Of a stretch of 64,000 bases of DNA, positions 32,964 through 45,639 are shown one piece after another; position 1 is the stretch's first letter; each line of letters opens with the position of its first letter. This DNA comes from Anastatus disparis (lineage: Eukaryota; Arthropoda; Insecta; Hymenoptera; Eupelmidae). A model generated the notes under the pieces. It was not told the DNA's origin. It saw only the letters and a program-made list of their open reading frames with translations, and searched no databases. The translations under genes were made by a program, and so were the position numbers. Where the stretch lies: the NCBI GenBank assembly GCA_017163975.1, contig JAFFSR010000309.1, forward strand, positions 4,010,001 to 4,074,000, given 5' to 3'.

Positions 32964-34936
32964 TGTTGAAAATATACACACTCGTACTAGGTGTCGACAC
33001 CTATTGAGAATATTTAGTAGACAGTTGATGAGAATCAAGCTGCGTCTCGTCGTCGTTCAGTTCCGAGGGGCTATTCACTTAAAAAAAGTGTTAAAATGAT
33101 TACAGATTTCATATGATTTCAAATGATTTCAAAATGATTTCAAATGATTTCAGAAATATATTTTTATACTTGTAATTTCAAACATTTTCAAAACAGCCTA
33201 TGGTAGGCAGTGATTTCAAATGATTTCAAGCAAAAATTCTATGATTTCAAATGATTTCAAGCAAATTTTCTATGATTTCAAATGATTTCAAGCAAATTTT
33301 TTATGATTTCAAATAATTCCGAAATCATTCCAAGATAATTAAAATTAATATTTATGAATATCAAGCTTACTTTAAATTACAATCCCTAAATCGTCATTAT
33401 TGAATCATATCAAAATTAAAATAATACCTATATTTTAACACCACAAAAATAAAATAAAAAAACAAAGAAATTGCATAATTAAAACAAAAACTTTTTATCA
33501 CTTTAGTAAATAAAAAAGACCAACAATGTGTTCAATAATAATAAAATTATTCTAGATTTGTACTTATATTGGCTATATGCATAGCAGAAAACACAAAGTT
33601 AAACTGAACTGACAGTTGTAAAACAAATGAGTATGGACAAATTATAAACACGCATCAACATGCACACTATATAAATCTATTTTCGACGACCGACTATAGC
33701 ATAACTTTTGTTTTTAACTGAATGTTGTATACCTTGCTTGAATTTCAGGCTCGAACTTATAATCGACACTCAATCCTTAAATAGGACATTTTATTCTTAT
33801 TTTTTTATGATGAGGAAGTAAGATGAAATAATATTTGAAAACTGAGTGTCGCCTATGAATTCTAGTTTTAGTTATAATGTTTGTATAACATAAAATTAAA
33901 TTTTTTAAACACAAAGTTAGTTTAAAAAATTGACCAACATAAGAGCTAATATCGAAAAACTTATCAGCCGTGTGTGACAGATACAAAGAGAGAAATTCAA
34001 ACATAAGTAAATAATGCTTATTTACTTATTTATAGATCTTATTTAAATTTTTTGTTAGTATTTTTTTTTTCATTTTTCACATATATTCTTTTTTATTTGT
34101 TTTGATATAAATTATTTTTACATAAAAATTTTTTGTGCGATGCGTTTTGCTTATGATTAAAATCATTTATTTTTTTCAATTCCAGAAAAAAATTCTAATA
34201 AATATTTATATATTATACACTGTTAAAAATTATGAAGTTTGCTTCCGATACTATTATTGAAATTTCAATTTCTACTTTAAATTATATACAATTTTATATT
34301 AAAATTAGAATAAAATTATTAATTTTATATTAAAATTACAATAAAATTATTAATTTTATATTAAAATTATAATAAAATTATTAATTTTAATGAAATGTTT
34401 GGAAGCTAGTTTCATATTTTACATTAAATTTAATATTATTTTTAACAGTGTATATCGATACTATTCCCCAAAAATCAAAAATTATTTTATTTATCAGAGC
34501 AGCTCATATTAATCTGGTATTTAAATAATATTTAGTATTATATTTCTGGTAATATTTTAAATTGTAAACTAAATACAAAAATATTCATTGATTTCAATGA
34601 TTTTAAATGATTTCAATGATTTCAATTTGAATAGTTTTGATTTCGGTAATCATATTGTGCACATAAAATTTAATAAAATATTTCAATGATTTCAAATGAT
34701 TTCAATGATTTCAAATGATTTCAATAATGATTTCAAATGATTTCATCTGAAGGTGGTCAATGATTTCTTATAGTGAATAGCCCCTCGTTCAGTTCAGTTC
34801 AAGTCCGTCTGTTAAAGCCAGAACTTGTATTTCATTATTGTATAAAGAGATTATTTAATTTAATTATTCTTGTATAGATTAAATAAAGACTTTTCATTTA
34901 ACATAAATTGTGCTCTGCATTATTATAATTTTAACA
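32964..34936 (+). repeat. Copia 5' LTR, split by insertion
   Basis: The two pieces, 32964-33063 and 34788-34936, together match the 241-bp 3' LTR. The 1.7-kb hAT-like element lies between them. Point differences from the 3' LTR show age. Confidence 0.88.
33064..34787. mobile_element. Non-autonomous hAT-like element, 1724 bp
   Basis: Perfect 16-bp inverted ends, CGAGGGGCTATTCACT and AGTGAATAGCCCCTCG, lie between 8-bp direct repeats TTCAGTTC (33056-33063 and 34788-34795). An 8-bp duplication is typical of hAT. Both ends are loaded with TGATTTCAAATGATTTCA repeats in the same orientation (33100-33310 and 34580-34745). No transposase is present. Confidence 0.88.
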
Positions 34937-35503
34937 GGTTATGAGCCCAAAGTGCTTTTGACTGCGCGTTTTATTTAATAAAATTGAGAAAGGAGTTTGT
35001 GTAGTTTGGAGCGTGCGTCAGTCTGTTTGGTGAATTGTTTTATTGTTCTTTATCTCCTGGTTGAAGCGTCAGAGATGGCGAGTCAAGGAACAAAAAGACA
35101 GGACGAAGGACAGCAGGGGGAGAAAAAGGAGAAAGAAAGAAAAAGAGAAAGGAGTTGACTCCGGGTAAGAATTTTTCTTTACTCTCTCTCAATTCTATAA
35201 GACAGTAATGACGTCGCATGCACGCTTATAGAAAGAAAGAAAAGGACAGAGAATAGATAGCGTCGTGCGCTAGTCTATAAAGAGAGAGAGAGAGTGAGAG
35301 AGAAATAAAATAAGTCGCCATGTTGGGTGAAATGACGCAATGTGTGTGAGTATGACCGATTTATGCGTGCATGAGAAAATTTTGTATGCTTTGTGTGTGT
35401 GTTTATGTATATAGAATGAGAGAAGAGACCATGCACGCACAAAATAAAATTGATAGACTAAATAAACGACAACACGAAGTGAAGAAGGTTTTTACGTATG
35501 TGC

Positions 35504-35553
<50 letters not shown>

Positions 35554-37114
35554 GTGTGTATATATGTGTGTGTATATATATGTATGTATAGTGGATGCAC
35601 ACGAGGGGTCTGAACATATTTATGACGGTATAGACGGAAATAAATGAAAACCGGTAAAAAAATAGTATTTGCAAAAAGTGCCGCTTGAATTTGGTTAAAT
35701 TTCGCTATAATTAAAAATAAATGTAAAAACGGACGCATTTTTATGTTGAAATACTAAATATAATTGCTTGAAGAAAGAAAGGCATTGGCCTGACTTCTAA
35801 AAATTGAAAGATAATAATGCACACAAACATGGCGGCCATAGGCCCAAGTCGAGTTGATGAAAAGACATCGACGCCGTGTACAATAAAAAGACCGTGAAGA
35901 CGTGCGCGCGCAATTAGAAAAAGACAGAAAGACGGTGACTGCTAAAAGGCGAGAATAAACTCGCAGGTATATAATATACATATGTACGTATAACATGGTT
36001 ATAGCATAATGAAAAGAGACAGTATATAAGTGTGATCGTATATGTATAGAAGTGTGTGCGTCGTCGCGATAAAAATGACAGATTAAGAAAGAGACAGAAT
36101 TAGTGAAGCGAAACGAACTAAATTAAAGCGGACAAAAATAAAGTTTACGTAAATGTATACAAAAGACCGATTAAAAAAAAAAGAAAAAGACAGAAAAGAA
36201 CGACTTTGAGAAAAATATATTTAAGAATATTTAATTAATTGAAATTATCATTATACAGAGGAAAGAAGTTTATTGTAACTTCACATAACATCCTCATGAG
36301 AATATGTATATGACAGTTGTTGAAGGCAGCATTGTATTCCAAATTATGACAAATTGAATACAAATTAGGTAATGAATAATGACTATTTCAAATTAAAAAT
36401 TTTATTTTATTAAGCTTGAACGTACGTATATAAAAATATTTTTTAATAAATATATCCATGGTTCTAAAAATGATATTGATCGATCATAGTTGCTGCTTTC
36501 ACATACATAATAATACTTGTGTTCAGTATATTGTGTATGAGAATAATAGCACATATGTATAATTATAAATATAAAAATATACATAAATAACTGGCAAATT
36601 TGATTGATTTAACATTGCTTGTCTTCGGCATGTTAGATTGAATCTCTTAAATTGTCATAAATACGAATTACCTAATATTGCCTGTGTTCTGCATACTAGG
36701 TTGATTCACTTTATGTTGATAGATATATTGAGTTTGAAGGGCTTGTGTTTGGTCTATTAAGCTCATAATATATATATAATGAACTCTAAAGTAAATTATC
36801 TAATTTTGCTTGTGTTCGGCAAAATTATATGAATTTTATTTATATTGGTTTACTATTCCTTTATAGTTGACGAGTACGTTACGAGTGAAGAATTTGACCT
36901 GGTGATAAGGACAGTCACAGAGATGAAGACAGAGTGAAGACAGATTATATATGCCCTATTGTACGACAGGTGGCCACACTATGACTGATAAGAAAGTGAG
37001 AAAAGGCAGAATTAACGACAGGAATGACAGAAGACAGAGGGGCTATATAACGAGACAGAACAGAAAGTAGAATAAAGTGACGGTTTTGAAGACGGCTCTG
37101 TGAAAACTGTAGTT
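34937..37114 (+). other. Copia leader and start of gag region, degenerate
   Basis: It begins with the primer binding site. A short frame starts MASQGTKRQDEGQQGEKKEK at 35074 and ends after 21 codons near a GGGTAAGAAT donor-like site. A TA/TG microsatellite lies at 35510-35580. About four degenerate units with GCTTGTGTTCGGCA occur at 36610-36830. No long frame survives. Short ORFs across the microsatellite are spurious. Confidence 0.55.
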
Positions 37115-37982
37115 ATAGTCCAGTCATTGGAGGCAAAAATAGGGTATAACCTGGAAATTCTTTCGGTTAGCACCAATTTTCATAAAACTTTAGGATGAAG
37201 CTTATATTACCCTACAGATCAAAAGTTATATATCGGCGAGGTGTGCTTTTTGCTTTAAGGTGGTTCGATACTAAATGACTTGTGATACCATGATTCTGAA
37301 ACTTCGTTAGATTGTTTATTAAGCTTTGATACAAGTTTTCTCAAAATTTGAGATCCTGTTGACGACTTAATTTTTTCAAACGAACATCCTGAAGATCGAC
37401 CTTTTAACATTAGCTAGTATGGTGATCTATCAAAAGTTGATACATTTTATGTCATATCTTTCTGAATTGTGATACCAGAATATTCAAAAACTAGCAAGAG
37501 ATAGTCAAGATAATTACTTTTCGATTGATATGCAAAAAATGTTACGTTGACGACCATTTAGAAGAAATATTTAATCAGAAACTACAAAATTGTGCTGTTT
37601 CAGTACGTTTACCAGCTCAGCTGATGCGTGGCAGCCCTGAGCAAAATGCGCGCGCAATTCAAAAAAATGATTTTTACAAAATTTTAAATTAGCTTATTTT
37701 ATTGTATATTATTCTTTCGCATGATTAAATTTAAACACTTTAATAATTGTAATAAATAATTTATTTTGAAACATTAAATTTTATTTAAATTTTAACAAAA
37801 TTTCAATTTAAAAATACATTTTTGAATAATTAAATATAATAATTAAATATTAAATATTGACTTAGAAAAACAATTTCTCATGAAATATTTTTAAATATTT
37901 CTATTGAACATTTGATATAAAATCAATAACTTTTTTTATAATTTTTTCATCTCTGGTAACTCTAACCTTATTATCGATATTC

Positions 37983-40900
37983 TCACTTAAAATTATATTT
38001 AAATTCACCTAAACTTGCTTTATTTATCAAAACGTTGTTTTTAATTATTTTCTCATTTCTTATATCGACTATACTCTTAGTATTACATTTAATAATTTCT
38101 TCTGTCTTGACAATTGTTACTAATAATCTTTTTAAGAGCAGACCGGATTCGCTGTCCTTGTCTAATTGAGATTTTCGTTATTTACTCAAGTATTAATCGG
38201 TGTATCTGCAAATTGAAGGTTAAGCGCAATAGATATTATTATTACAAATATGTGTGCACAAGAAAACAAAAATCTACCGATTTGTTTTTGAGAAAAGTAA
38301 GGAACGCGAAAATATTATAAACATAAACTTTCACCTCGGCGTTCCTTACTTTTCTCAAAAACAAATCGGTAGATTTTTTTTTTCTTGTGCATAGATGTTC
38401 ATTATAATAATATCTATTGCGCTCAACCTTTAGTTTGAAGATACACCGATTAATACTTGAGTAAATAACAAAAAACTCAATTTTCACTCGGTCGGTATCA
38501 AATTCTACTCCGGCCTACTCTTAAAGCCTTTACATCTTCAATGGCATCGTGTAAAAGAAAATTTTTATTGGGCAGAAAATCACTAAGTAAAGCATTTATA
38601 CTAAATTTTTTCTTTCCTAGTCGTCTCTCTGTCAACAATTTTTTAAAAATAACTAGAGAATCAGCGAATCCATAAACGATGCTGGTAAAATCTTCGAGTA
38701 AATTTATTTTTTCCATTAGTTTCATCATTCTGGGATGATCAAATGAAGAGCCATTGTGGGCCAATAAAATTATTGGACATTTGAAAGAATTTAAATAATG
38801 TATAAATTTTTGACAACCGTTTATCGCAGAAACTGCCTTTACACAGTTTTCTCTTAAGAATAATTCACCGTGAATCATCTTCAGACCTGTAATTTCAGAC
38901 GCTTGTTTAGAAAATGGTCTAGATGGTGTTATATAAACATTAAAATCACATTCTCCGATAAAAGATGTTGCAGAGATTTGTACAATCTCATCTTGCTGTC
39001 TAACACCAGTTGTTTCAGTATCGTAAATTATTATTTTGCATGATTGTATGTCATGTTGATTTTCTATATTCTTTAAAAAGAGGGTTAATTGTGGTACTTC
39101 GCTAAGAGAAAATCCGCTCTCATAGGTTATTCCTTCTTTTTTATCACAGATAGCATTTTTATTTTTTTGAGTGCCTGCCTTCTTTTTTTATAAGATATGG
39201 TACTATTAGTTTCCTTTTTTATTTTTCTTAATACATCCTTTTTTTCAAGTCTCAATACTAGAATCATCAATAGCGCAATCCATTTTTTTATAGACAGTTT
39301 CTGCATATTGACATCCTATATTTTTTTGGCATACACTTGCTGCTACTCTAAAAGACAAGGATTCTGAAGCTGCATAGTGCCTAGCTTTAGGATTTTTTGA
39401 AGAAATCATTTGATTTAAAGACTCGTTACTTTGACTAGAGCCGCATTCCGCTATTTTATCAATATCAGTAGTATAACGACTAATTACATTTTCTAAACGA
39501 TTTTTTAAATCGAGATCAGTCAAGGGTTTCCCATTTGGTAGATATTTATGTTTATATTCATTATTGGATGTACCTTCGCACCATGTAGCACATTGCGAAT
39601 GGTCTCCGAAAGAATGGGGAACAATTGCTTGGAGAGCATGCTGCATATCTAAAGGTAATCCCTTGTTTCGTTTTATAGCGATGGAAAAATTTTTTGTAAA
39701 ATAATTAATCAACACAGGAGGTAACTTCATCGCATATAACTGGTTTGAAAATCCTTTTTTTACATGATTAAAATCAGACCATTTTACAATATGATAAGAA
39801 GCTTCCCTTCTCACCGAAGCAATAGAAGAACTATCATCATCTCCTATTAAGGTACTGATTTTAACATTTTCAGATTTCAACAAATTATTTTTTGTAATAA
39901 GCTCCACTGCCATATCCGCTTCCATCGATTTAGCTGAATTGTGATAATTTAACCTACAGTCATGATCTTCAGGAGAGTGTCCAAGTGAACAGAAACGACA
40001 AGTTTTATTCCGTATCGCGTAAGACATGCATTTTCCCGAATAGAATCCAACCAATGTGGAATGACCTATTGCAAAAATTTAATAATAATAAAATTTACGT
40101 TTTGATACTTTATGTAGAAGTATAATATATACCGCTTAAACTATTGTAAGCTCTTCCATTCCCCCGCTTTTGCCAAGCACAGTCAATAGATGCTTTCAAA
40201 TAAACACTCGAATCATTATCACATTCTTCAGATTTATTGCCGCTGATAGAAAGGAAAAAGATATTTGGATGGAATTAATGGTATAAAAATATAAAAAATT
40301 AATTTTTCACTGCTTTATTTTCTTAAAATGAATAAAAATAATAAAAATCTGATTGTATAATGTAAAATTAGTTTTTAATATAAAAATAAACAGTATTTAA
40401 AAAAAAATCACAATAAAAAAAATTAATATCATTTACAAAAAAAAAATTAAAGCATGGGTACAATTTCATTTTTTTTGAATATAAAAATTATTTACAATTA
40501 GATTTTTATTTTATTTGAAGATATTTTTGCACATGTCTCACTTTGTTTGTTCAGATTCTTTTTGTAGGGTCATTTCTTTTTCCAATTGTATCGCTTTCGT
40601 ACAAGTGCCTTGCGCTACTTCTTCCATAACACGTCCAACTTTTCTCTCGTAGACTTTGAGAGTTTTAGGTGTTACTGTAGCAACAGAAATTGATGATAGT
40701 AAGGTGTTTATATGTGTTTCTCCAAGACCTGCATCTATCATCCCTAAAAGTTCGAATAATTTATATTATTGCACATATACGTCAGTTTTATAATTTAATA
40801 ATATACAAGAATTACCAAAGGCTATTCCAATATTAACATCATACATATTGTTTTTCCTTTTATTTGTATGCACCAAGTGGTTTTTCTTGCAGTCGCTACA

Positions 40901-41392
40901 CTGGCTACTCCTTGCTTATTTTCATTTATAACGTTTTTGAGTGACAAAGTTTTGTTGCAATTTTTACACCATAACTCATCGGCTAAGGTACTCAATTCAA
41001 CCACATGTCTCAAACTTACAGGCAATGTAACATTTTTCTGCAATAATTACATATGTTACATTAGATTTAATATAATAATAAACTTGACACACATGATGTA
41101 AGACATGAAAATATATATGAATGCATAAATGAATAAATTACTTTATTATATATAACTGCTATTTTTAAAAATCATACATCATTTATGATAATCATATTAT
41201 TTATTATAAAATGAAATTTATTCAACTTTCTTTCAATATAAATTAGATAAAACGTAAAAATTATACTTACTTTTTCAACATTTCTCAGGCATCTTTTTGC
41301 AACTACAGCTTCTATTTTATCAATCACTTTTTTTTCATAAATTTACCTTTTCTTTTTCCTCTTTGGCCTCTTATATTATATGGAGGAGACAT
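37983..41392 (-). pseudogene. Mutator/Kolobok-like transposase with DEDDh exonuclease domain
   Basis: Exons, all with plausible splice sites: from ATG 41392; 41037-40816; 40743-40541; 40252-40133; and from 40065 on. Transposase signatures are ELWCKNCNKTLSL, CAWQKRGNGRAYNSLSG, HDCRLNYHNSAKSMEADMAV, LIGDDDSS and YHIVKWSDFNHVKK. After about 39250 comes an exonuclease region with IIYDTETTG, LLAHNGSSFDH and HDAIEDVKAL, the three motifs of DnaQ-type 3'-5' exonucleases. Frame slips occur near 41335, 39250 and 39150, all in A runs. A palindromic MITE (38132-38524) splits the last exon; the frame resumes and stops at 37983. Probably one fused protein originally. Confidence 0.75.
38132..38524. mobile_element. 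Palindromic TTAA MITE in exonuclease exon
   Basis: Begins TTAAGAGCAGACCGGATTCG and ends CCGGCCTACTCTTAA. The halves are inverted copies (for example AATCTACCGATTTGTTTTTG at 38270 and its complement at 38360), so the whole can form one hairpin. The residues GRSRI seen after DVKALRV come from the MITE. Confidence 0.88.
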
Positions 41393-43355
41393 GTTTCAGA
41401 ACCTTTTTTAGAAATAATCTACGAATAGGTTATGTAGATAACCAAACAGTCGCGAGCAGAAAGGCTGAAACGTCAGCTGTAAATGTGCAGGAGTACCAAC
41501 CTAACAAAACTTTTTTCTGTACAACTATACTATTATCATTATGGGTATCGAACCACATTAAAGGGGTAAAAACTACCCTCAAAGTTGAAAAATAGTAAAA
41601 ATGCCGATTTACGCTTATAAATAATTAAAATAATCTTGGAATGTCTAAAATAAGTATTGTTTAATATTGTGGAACATAATTAATGATATTAAGCATTTTT
41701 ACAACCCTTGAAAACCACCCCTTTGACTCAATAAAAAGAGCATATATAGTTTTTAACATTAAAAAATATTTTTATGATACAACTATGGAAAAATATTAAC
41801 GTTTTAAGTTTATGATATAATTTTTAATTTATTACATTATTTCAACCCTTAAAAACTACCCCTTATGATGCAAAATAGAAAAAAATTATTTTGAACATGT
41901 AAATTATTTTGTAATGACATATTTATATTAAATTAGACATTATTTCACAGTTTATAATGATTTTTATTTTATTGGAACATTTCAATCCTTAAAAACAACC
42001 CTTGATGATAAAATGCCAAAAAAACGAGCCTTCAGTACTTTTAATAATTTAATAACTTTTATTCTATTAATAATATATTTTTTATGTCTTATTATAGGAT
42101 TTAGAATATATTTAAGTATTTTACATTTAAAACACACACACACACACACACACAAACACAAACGTGTCCACTTACGAAATATACATATAGGAACTGCAAA
42201 GAATAGAAGCTATATAATGTACAGACTCAAAGAAGCTGTAAAATATTTATATGTATGTATCTAAAATACTCAAAAATAAACGCATTTATGCGCTCTGAAA
42301 ATTTTACCGAAAAAGTACAATTGGTTTTTTTATGATAACTCCGCTAATTTTTAAGCTTTTTAATTGCTCCAAAATAGATTTTGTAGGTAATTGTATCATC
42401 TTTAAGTCATGTAAATATCAATTTTTAAAAAGTTTTATTTTTTGAGATTTTTTAGTTTGAAGGGTCAAAAATAGGTGGTACTTGGCTCTGATTACAGAAT
42501 TCTAACACTAATATCTCAGTTGATTTTTATCGGACAAGAATAAAAAAAAAAAGCAAAATATTCATGAAAAAAGCTATATTTTTTAACTGTAGTACTTTTT
42601 ACGTACATCTGTTAATTATTGAGATATTTTAAAAAAAGGATGAATTTTTGAAAAATAAAAAAATTTTTTTTTATATAAACTTGATTCAAAAAAAAAAATA
42701 AGCATCCTAAATTGCTGAAACTTCTAGAACACATAGTTGGTATCTAAATAAGATAAACCCTAAAAGGATTTCTTTATATTTCAAAACCTGTCTTAATGAC
42801 AGTGGATTTAATATTGAAATTTTATTGTCAAACTATATAAAATAATTTTATTTTCCTTGTAACTCCTTCAATTTTTATACTATTGACTTGAAACAAAATT
42901 GATTTAAAAGGTAATCTCAATACGTTTAAAAAATATTATATACATTTTCCTCAAAAAGCGTAACAGTATTAATATTCAATAATTTATAATTCGTTATGTA
43001 TTGTATATAAAATAATGATAAAAAATGGAATTGTTTTGTTTTTTTACAAGCTCTATTTTTGTTTCTTATGAGTTTTTTGATAAAATTAAAACTTTTCAAG
43101 TTATTTCATGAAAACCCGTCAGAAAACATGCTTTTTTACACTAAAAATCTATGTTTTCAATCACCTATAACTCGAAAAGTATTCATTTAACAAAAAAACT
43201 CGAGAAGGGGCGGCTCCCGCCCCCTGGGCAAAAGCGCACATCGGCATTATATAACTTTTGTTTTTTGGACTATTCTTTACCTACTGACAAATTTTCATGT
43301 TAATCCATCCCAACCGACAAAATTTCAAGCTGAAATGCTTCAATGACTGGACTAT

Positions 43356-45503
43356 TAAAGTAACTGCAGGAGGTCAAATAGCGACAGTTAAGGAAAGACA
43401 AAAACAAATCAAAGGTTTGACAGCAAAATTGAATGATGTATTGGAAAAATATGTATACGACGGAAAAACAGATGAAAATAAGAACGAAGACGGAGCTAAA
43501 GACAGGGAAGAGACAGATGAGCATTACAATACGACTGAAACGGCAGAAATAAAGACGGAGACGGAAAACAGAATAAATGAAATGACTGAAGCAAAATTGG
43601 CTGACCTATCTGATAAATTGGACAAGGTAATGGATAAACTCAATACGTTAAGGCAGAAATGGCAAATAGCAAGAGAGTCGAAGAAAAATAAAAAAAAATA
43701 GAGCAGAAAAGAGATGACGATTTGATGGCTTTGATGGTGAAGAAGGGAAGCGCCACGCGGGTCTTTGGCAGCTAGGCTCTGGATTTGATGAGGGAGGAAT
43801 TTAAACAGGGAAAGGAGGATGACTACAGGTAACTAGGCAGAAAGGACAAATAAATCCAAAGACAGCAAAACGAGATATAAGGTAAGCAATCATCTTGAAA
43901 ATTATACACTTAATGCAGAAGGTTTCGGGAACTCGACAGTCTTGGATGAACACTTAGGACCGGTAAATAAATTGAAAATATCGCGTTTAATACAAATAAA
44001 GCTTGATAAAAGACTTAATAAAGAAAACGACAATATTTTAGACGTTTTTAAACAGTTGACGGAAATTATCAAAACCGGATTGACTGGAAAAGACAGACCA
44101 GTAAAACGCTATTATAAATTAACGACTCAAATTATAATTTGAAAACTTTGGATTATTTTATGTCTGAATTAAGTTCGCTGGACTTATTGTATGTTGTAGA
44201 TAGTACTATTGTAGCAAATGAAAGTTCGTGATATTTTAATAAATAGAATAGATAAAGACTATCATGCTAGAGTTATGAAAATTAATTATCCAGTTGAATT
44301 GTTGAACAGAATTAAAGAAATTAAAGAAAAATAATTAAATTGAAGCGAGGTAAATGTAACTCCATCTAGTATTATCAAAAAAAAAAAAAAAAATACAACA
44401 TACAGTATAATCCAGCGAAAGAAAAGGCAATTAGTTTTATAGACGGATTTGAAGAAATAGTAAGAAGTTATAATAACATGCCAAAAGTCGAATCGTTGCC
44501 TGAAGAAAACGAAAGAGATATCTTTTATAATGCTATCATAAGCAAAGTACATCAAGTAGAAGGAATATATTTTATGACAGAAATTGTTATGGTGAAAGGG
44601 TTATCTTATGATAAACTAAAGTTACTTATTATACAAGTTGAAAGCCATTAAACGACAGCTATGACGGCCAAATCAAGGGCGATACAGAAAGTGCGATGTT
44701 TTGAATGCGACAGCTATAGAAACTGTGCCAGCGACTGCCCACGACAGAGAAATAGCATAAAGAAGTGTTTCTTTTGTCAGAGATTTACCCGTGACCATGT
44801 GATCTCAACATGTCCAAAGCGTCAGGGACACTCGAGACAGAAAGACAGAAAAAGGTATGAATCAAAATATTATAATAATAAAAGTAAAGAAAGTACAGGT
44901 TGGACAGCATACACAAGTAAGACAGCTAATCTAATTAATAATGTCAATCAAACATGAGCAAAATCTGTCAATAAAAGGAGACAAGAAAATAATGTAAAAT
45001 ATAACAGAGGAAAATATCAGAAAGGAGGCAGTTTTAAACCAATTAGAATCTAGAAACAAGAAGACTAATGAACCGAGTGCTCTGACGGATAACAAAAAGT
45101 AATCCGACACAACAGTGGTACCCGGCCTGACAGGACAGAACGATTGACAAATTCAAAATTGATTTTCAAGACATTTATTAAACAACTGGACGGAGTCCAA
45201 TACGCAAATAAAGACTGCAGCGCAAATCTTAAATCTAAGGGAGAAGGAAGCGTGCAAACAAATATGACTGATAGAAAATTGATTATTTTAGACAAAGTAA
45301 TCTGCATGGAAAACTTAAATGAAAATTTTTCATCCTTACCAATATATAATCAGCCATATTGGTTAATTGAATTTAAATCAGAAGCGACAGAAAATAATGA
45401 AAAACAAAGACAGGTTCTAGTATATGTAACGACAAGTAGAATGAATGAAGAACAGAATATTGAAGAAAATAATCAATTTAATAAAAAGAAAAAAAAAACT
45501 TAG
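43356..45503 (+). pseudogene. gag: Copia gag and zinc knuckle remnants
   Basis: The frame 43297-43701 begins with about 20 residues from the inserted transposon's end; copia sequence starts near VTAGGQIATVKERQ. It has a charged coiled coil. Further pieces are 43942-44142 (LDKRLNKENDNILDVFKQL) and 44661-44957, a double zinc knuckle (CFECDSYRNCASDCP and CFFCQRFTRDHVISTCP). The frame 45144-45503 covers the expected protease region, but I cannot see a clear DSG motif. Frameshifts and stops separate all pieces. Confidence 0.75.
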
Positions 45504-45639
45504 ACAGTCAAAGAAGAAAAATATTTAGATTGCAGACAGAAATATTTATAAATTACATGAGATTAAAGTCAGTGAAGAATCTCAATGTGAAACTGAAAAT
45601 ACAAAAGCAACGGAGAAAATAAATACTAACAACTATGCT

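Larger units (their letters stand above)
37255..41561 (-). mobile_element. TTAA-flanked transposon carrying Mutator/Kolobok-type transposase
   Basis: Ends are TTAAGGTGGTTCGATAC (37255) and GTATCGAACCACATTAA (41545-41561), one mismatch in 17. The enclosed minus-strand gene fills most of the element. TTAA duplications fit Kolobok rather than classical Mutator (9-10 bp). MITEs at 26071 and 27710 have related ends and could have used this transposase. Confidence 0.7.
37115..43355. mobile_element. DNA transposon with about 140-bp inverted ends, itself interrupted
   Basis: Ends are ATAGTCCAGTCATTG and CAATGACTGGACTAT. Homology continues inward about 140 bp, including CAAAAGTTATAT at 37220 and ATATAACTTTTG at 43249. 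Without the 4.3-kb TTAA element it would be about 1.9 kb and non-autonomous. Its inner part has about four degenerate 130-150 bp units with AACCCTTAAAAACTACCCCTT (41560-42010) and an AC microsatellite (42130). Target duplication not resolved; it lies in copia gag. Confidence 0.7.

Noticed and set aside
35371..35738. Tyr/Ile-rich ORFs
   Set aside because: They translate a TA/TG microsatellite in copia leader sequence.
37115..43355. Single Mutator element including the transposase
   Set aside because: The transposase gene is enclosed by its own TTAA-based ends at 37255 and 41561, so the outer ends belong to a different, non-autonomous element. No 9-bp duplication was found at the outer ends.
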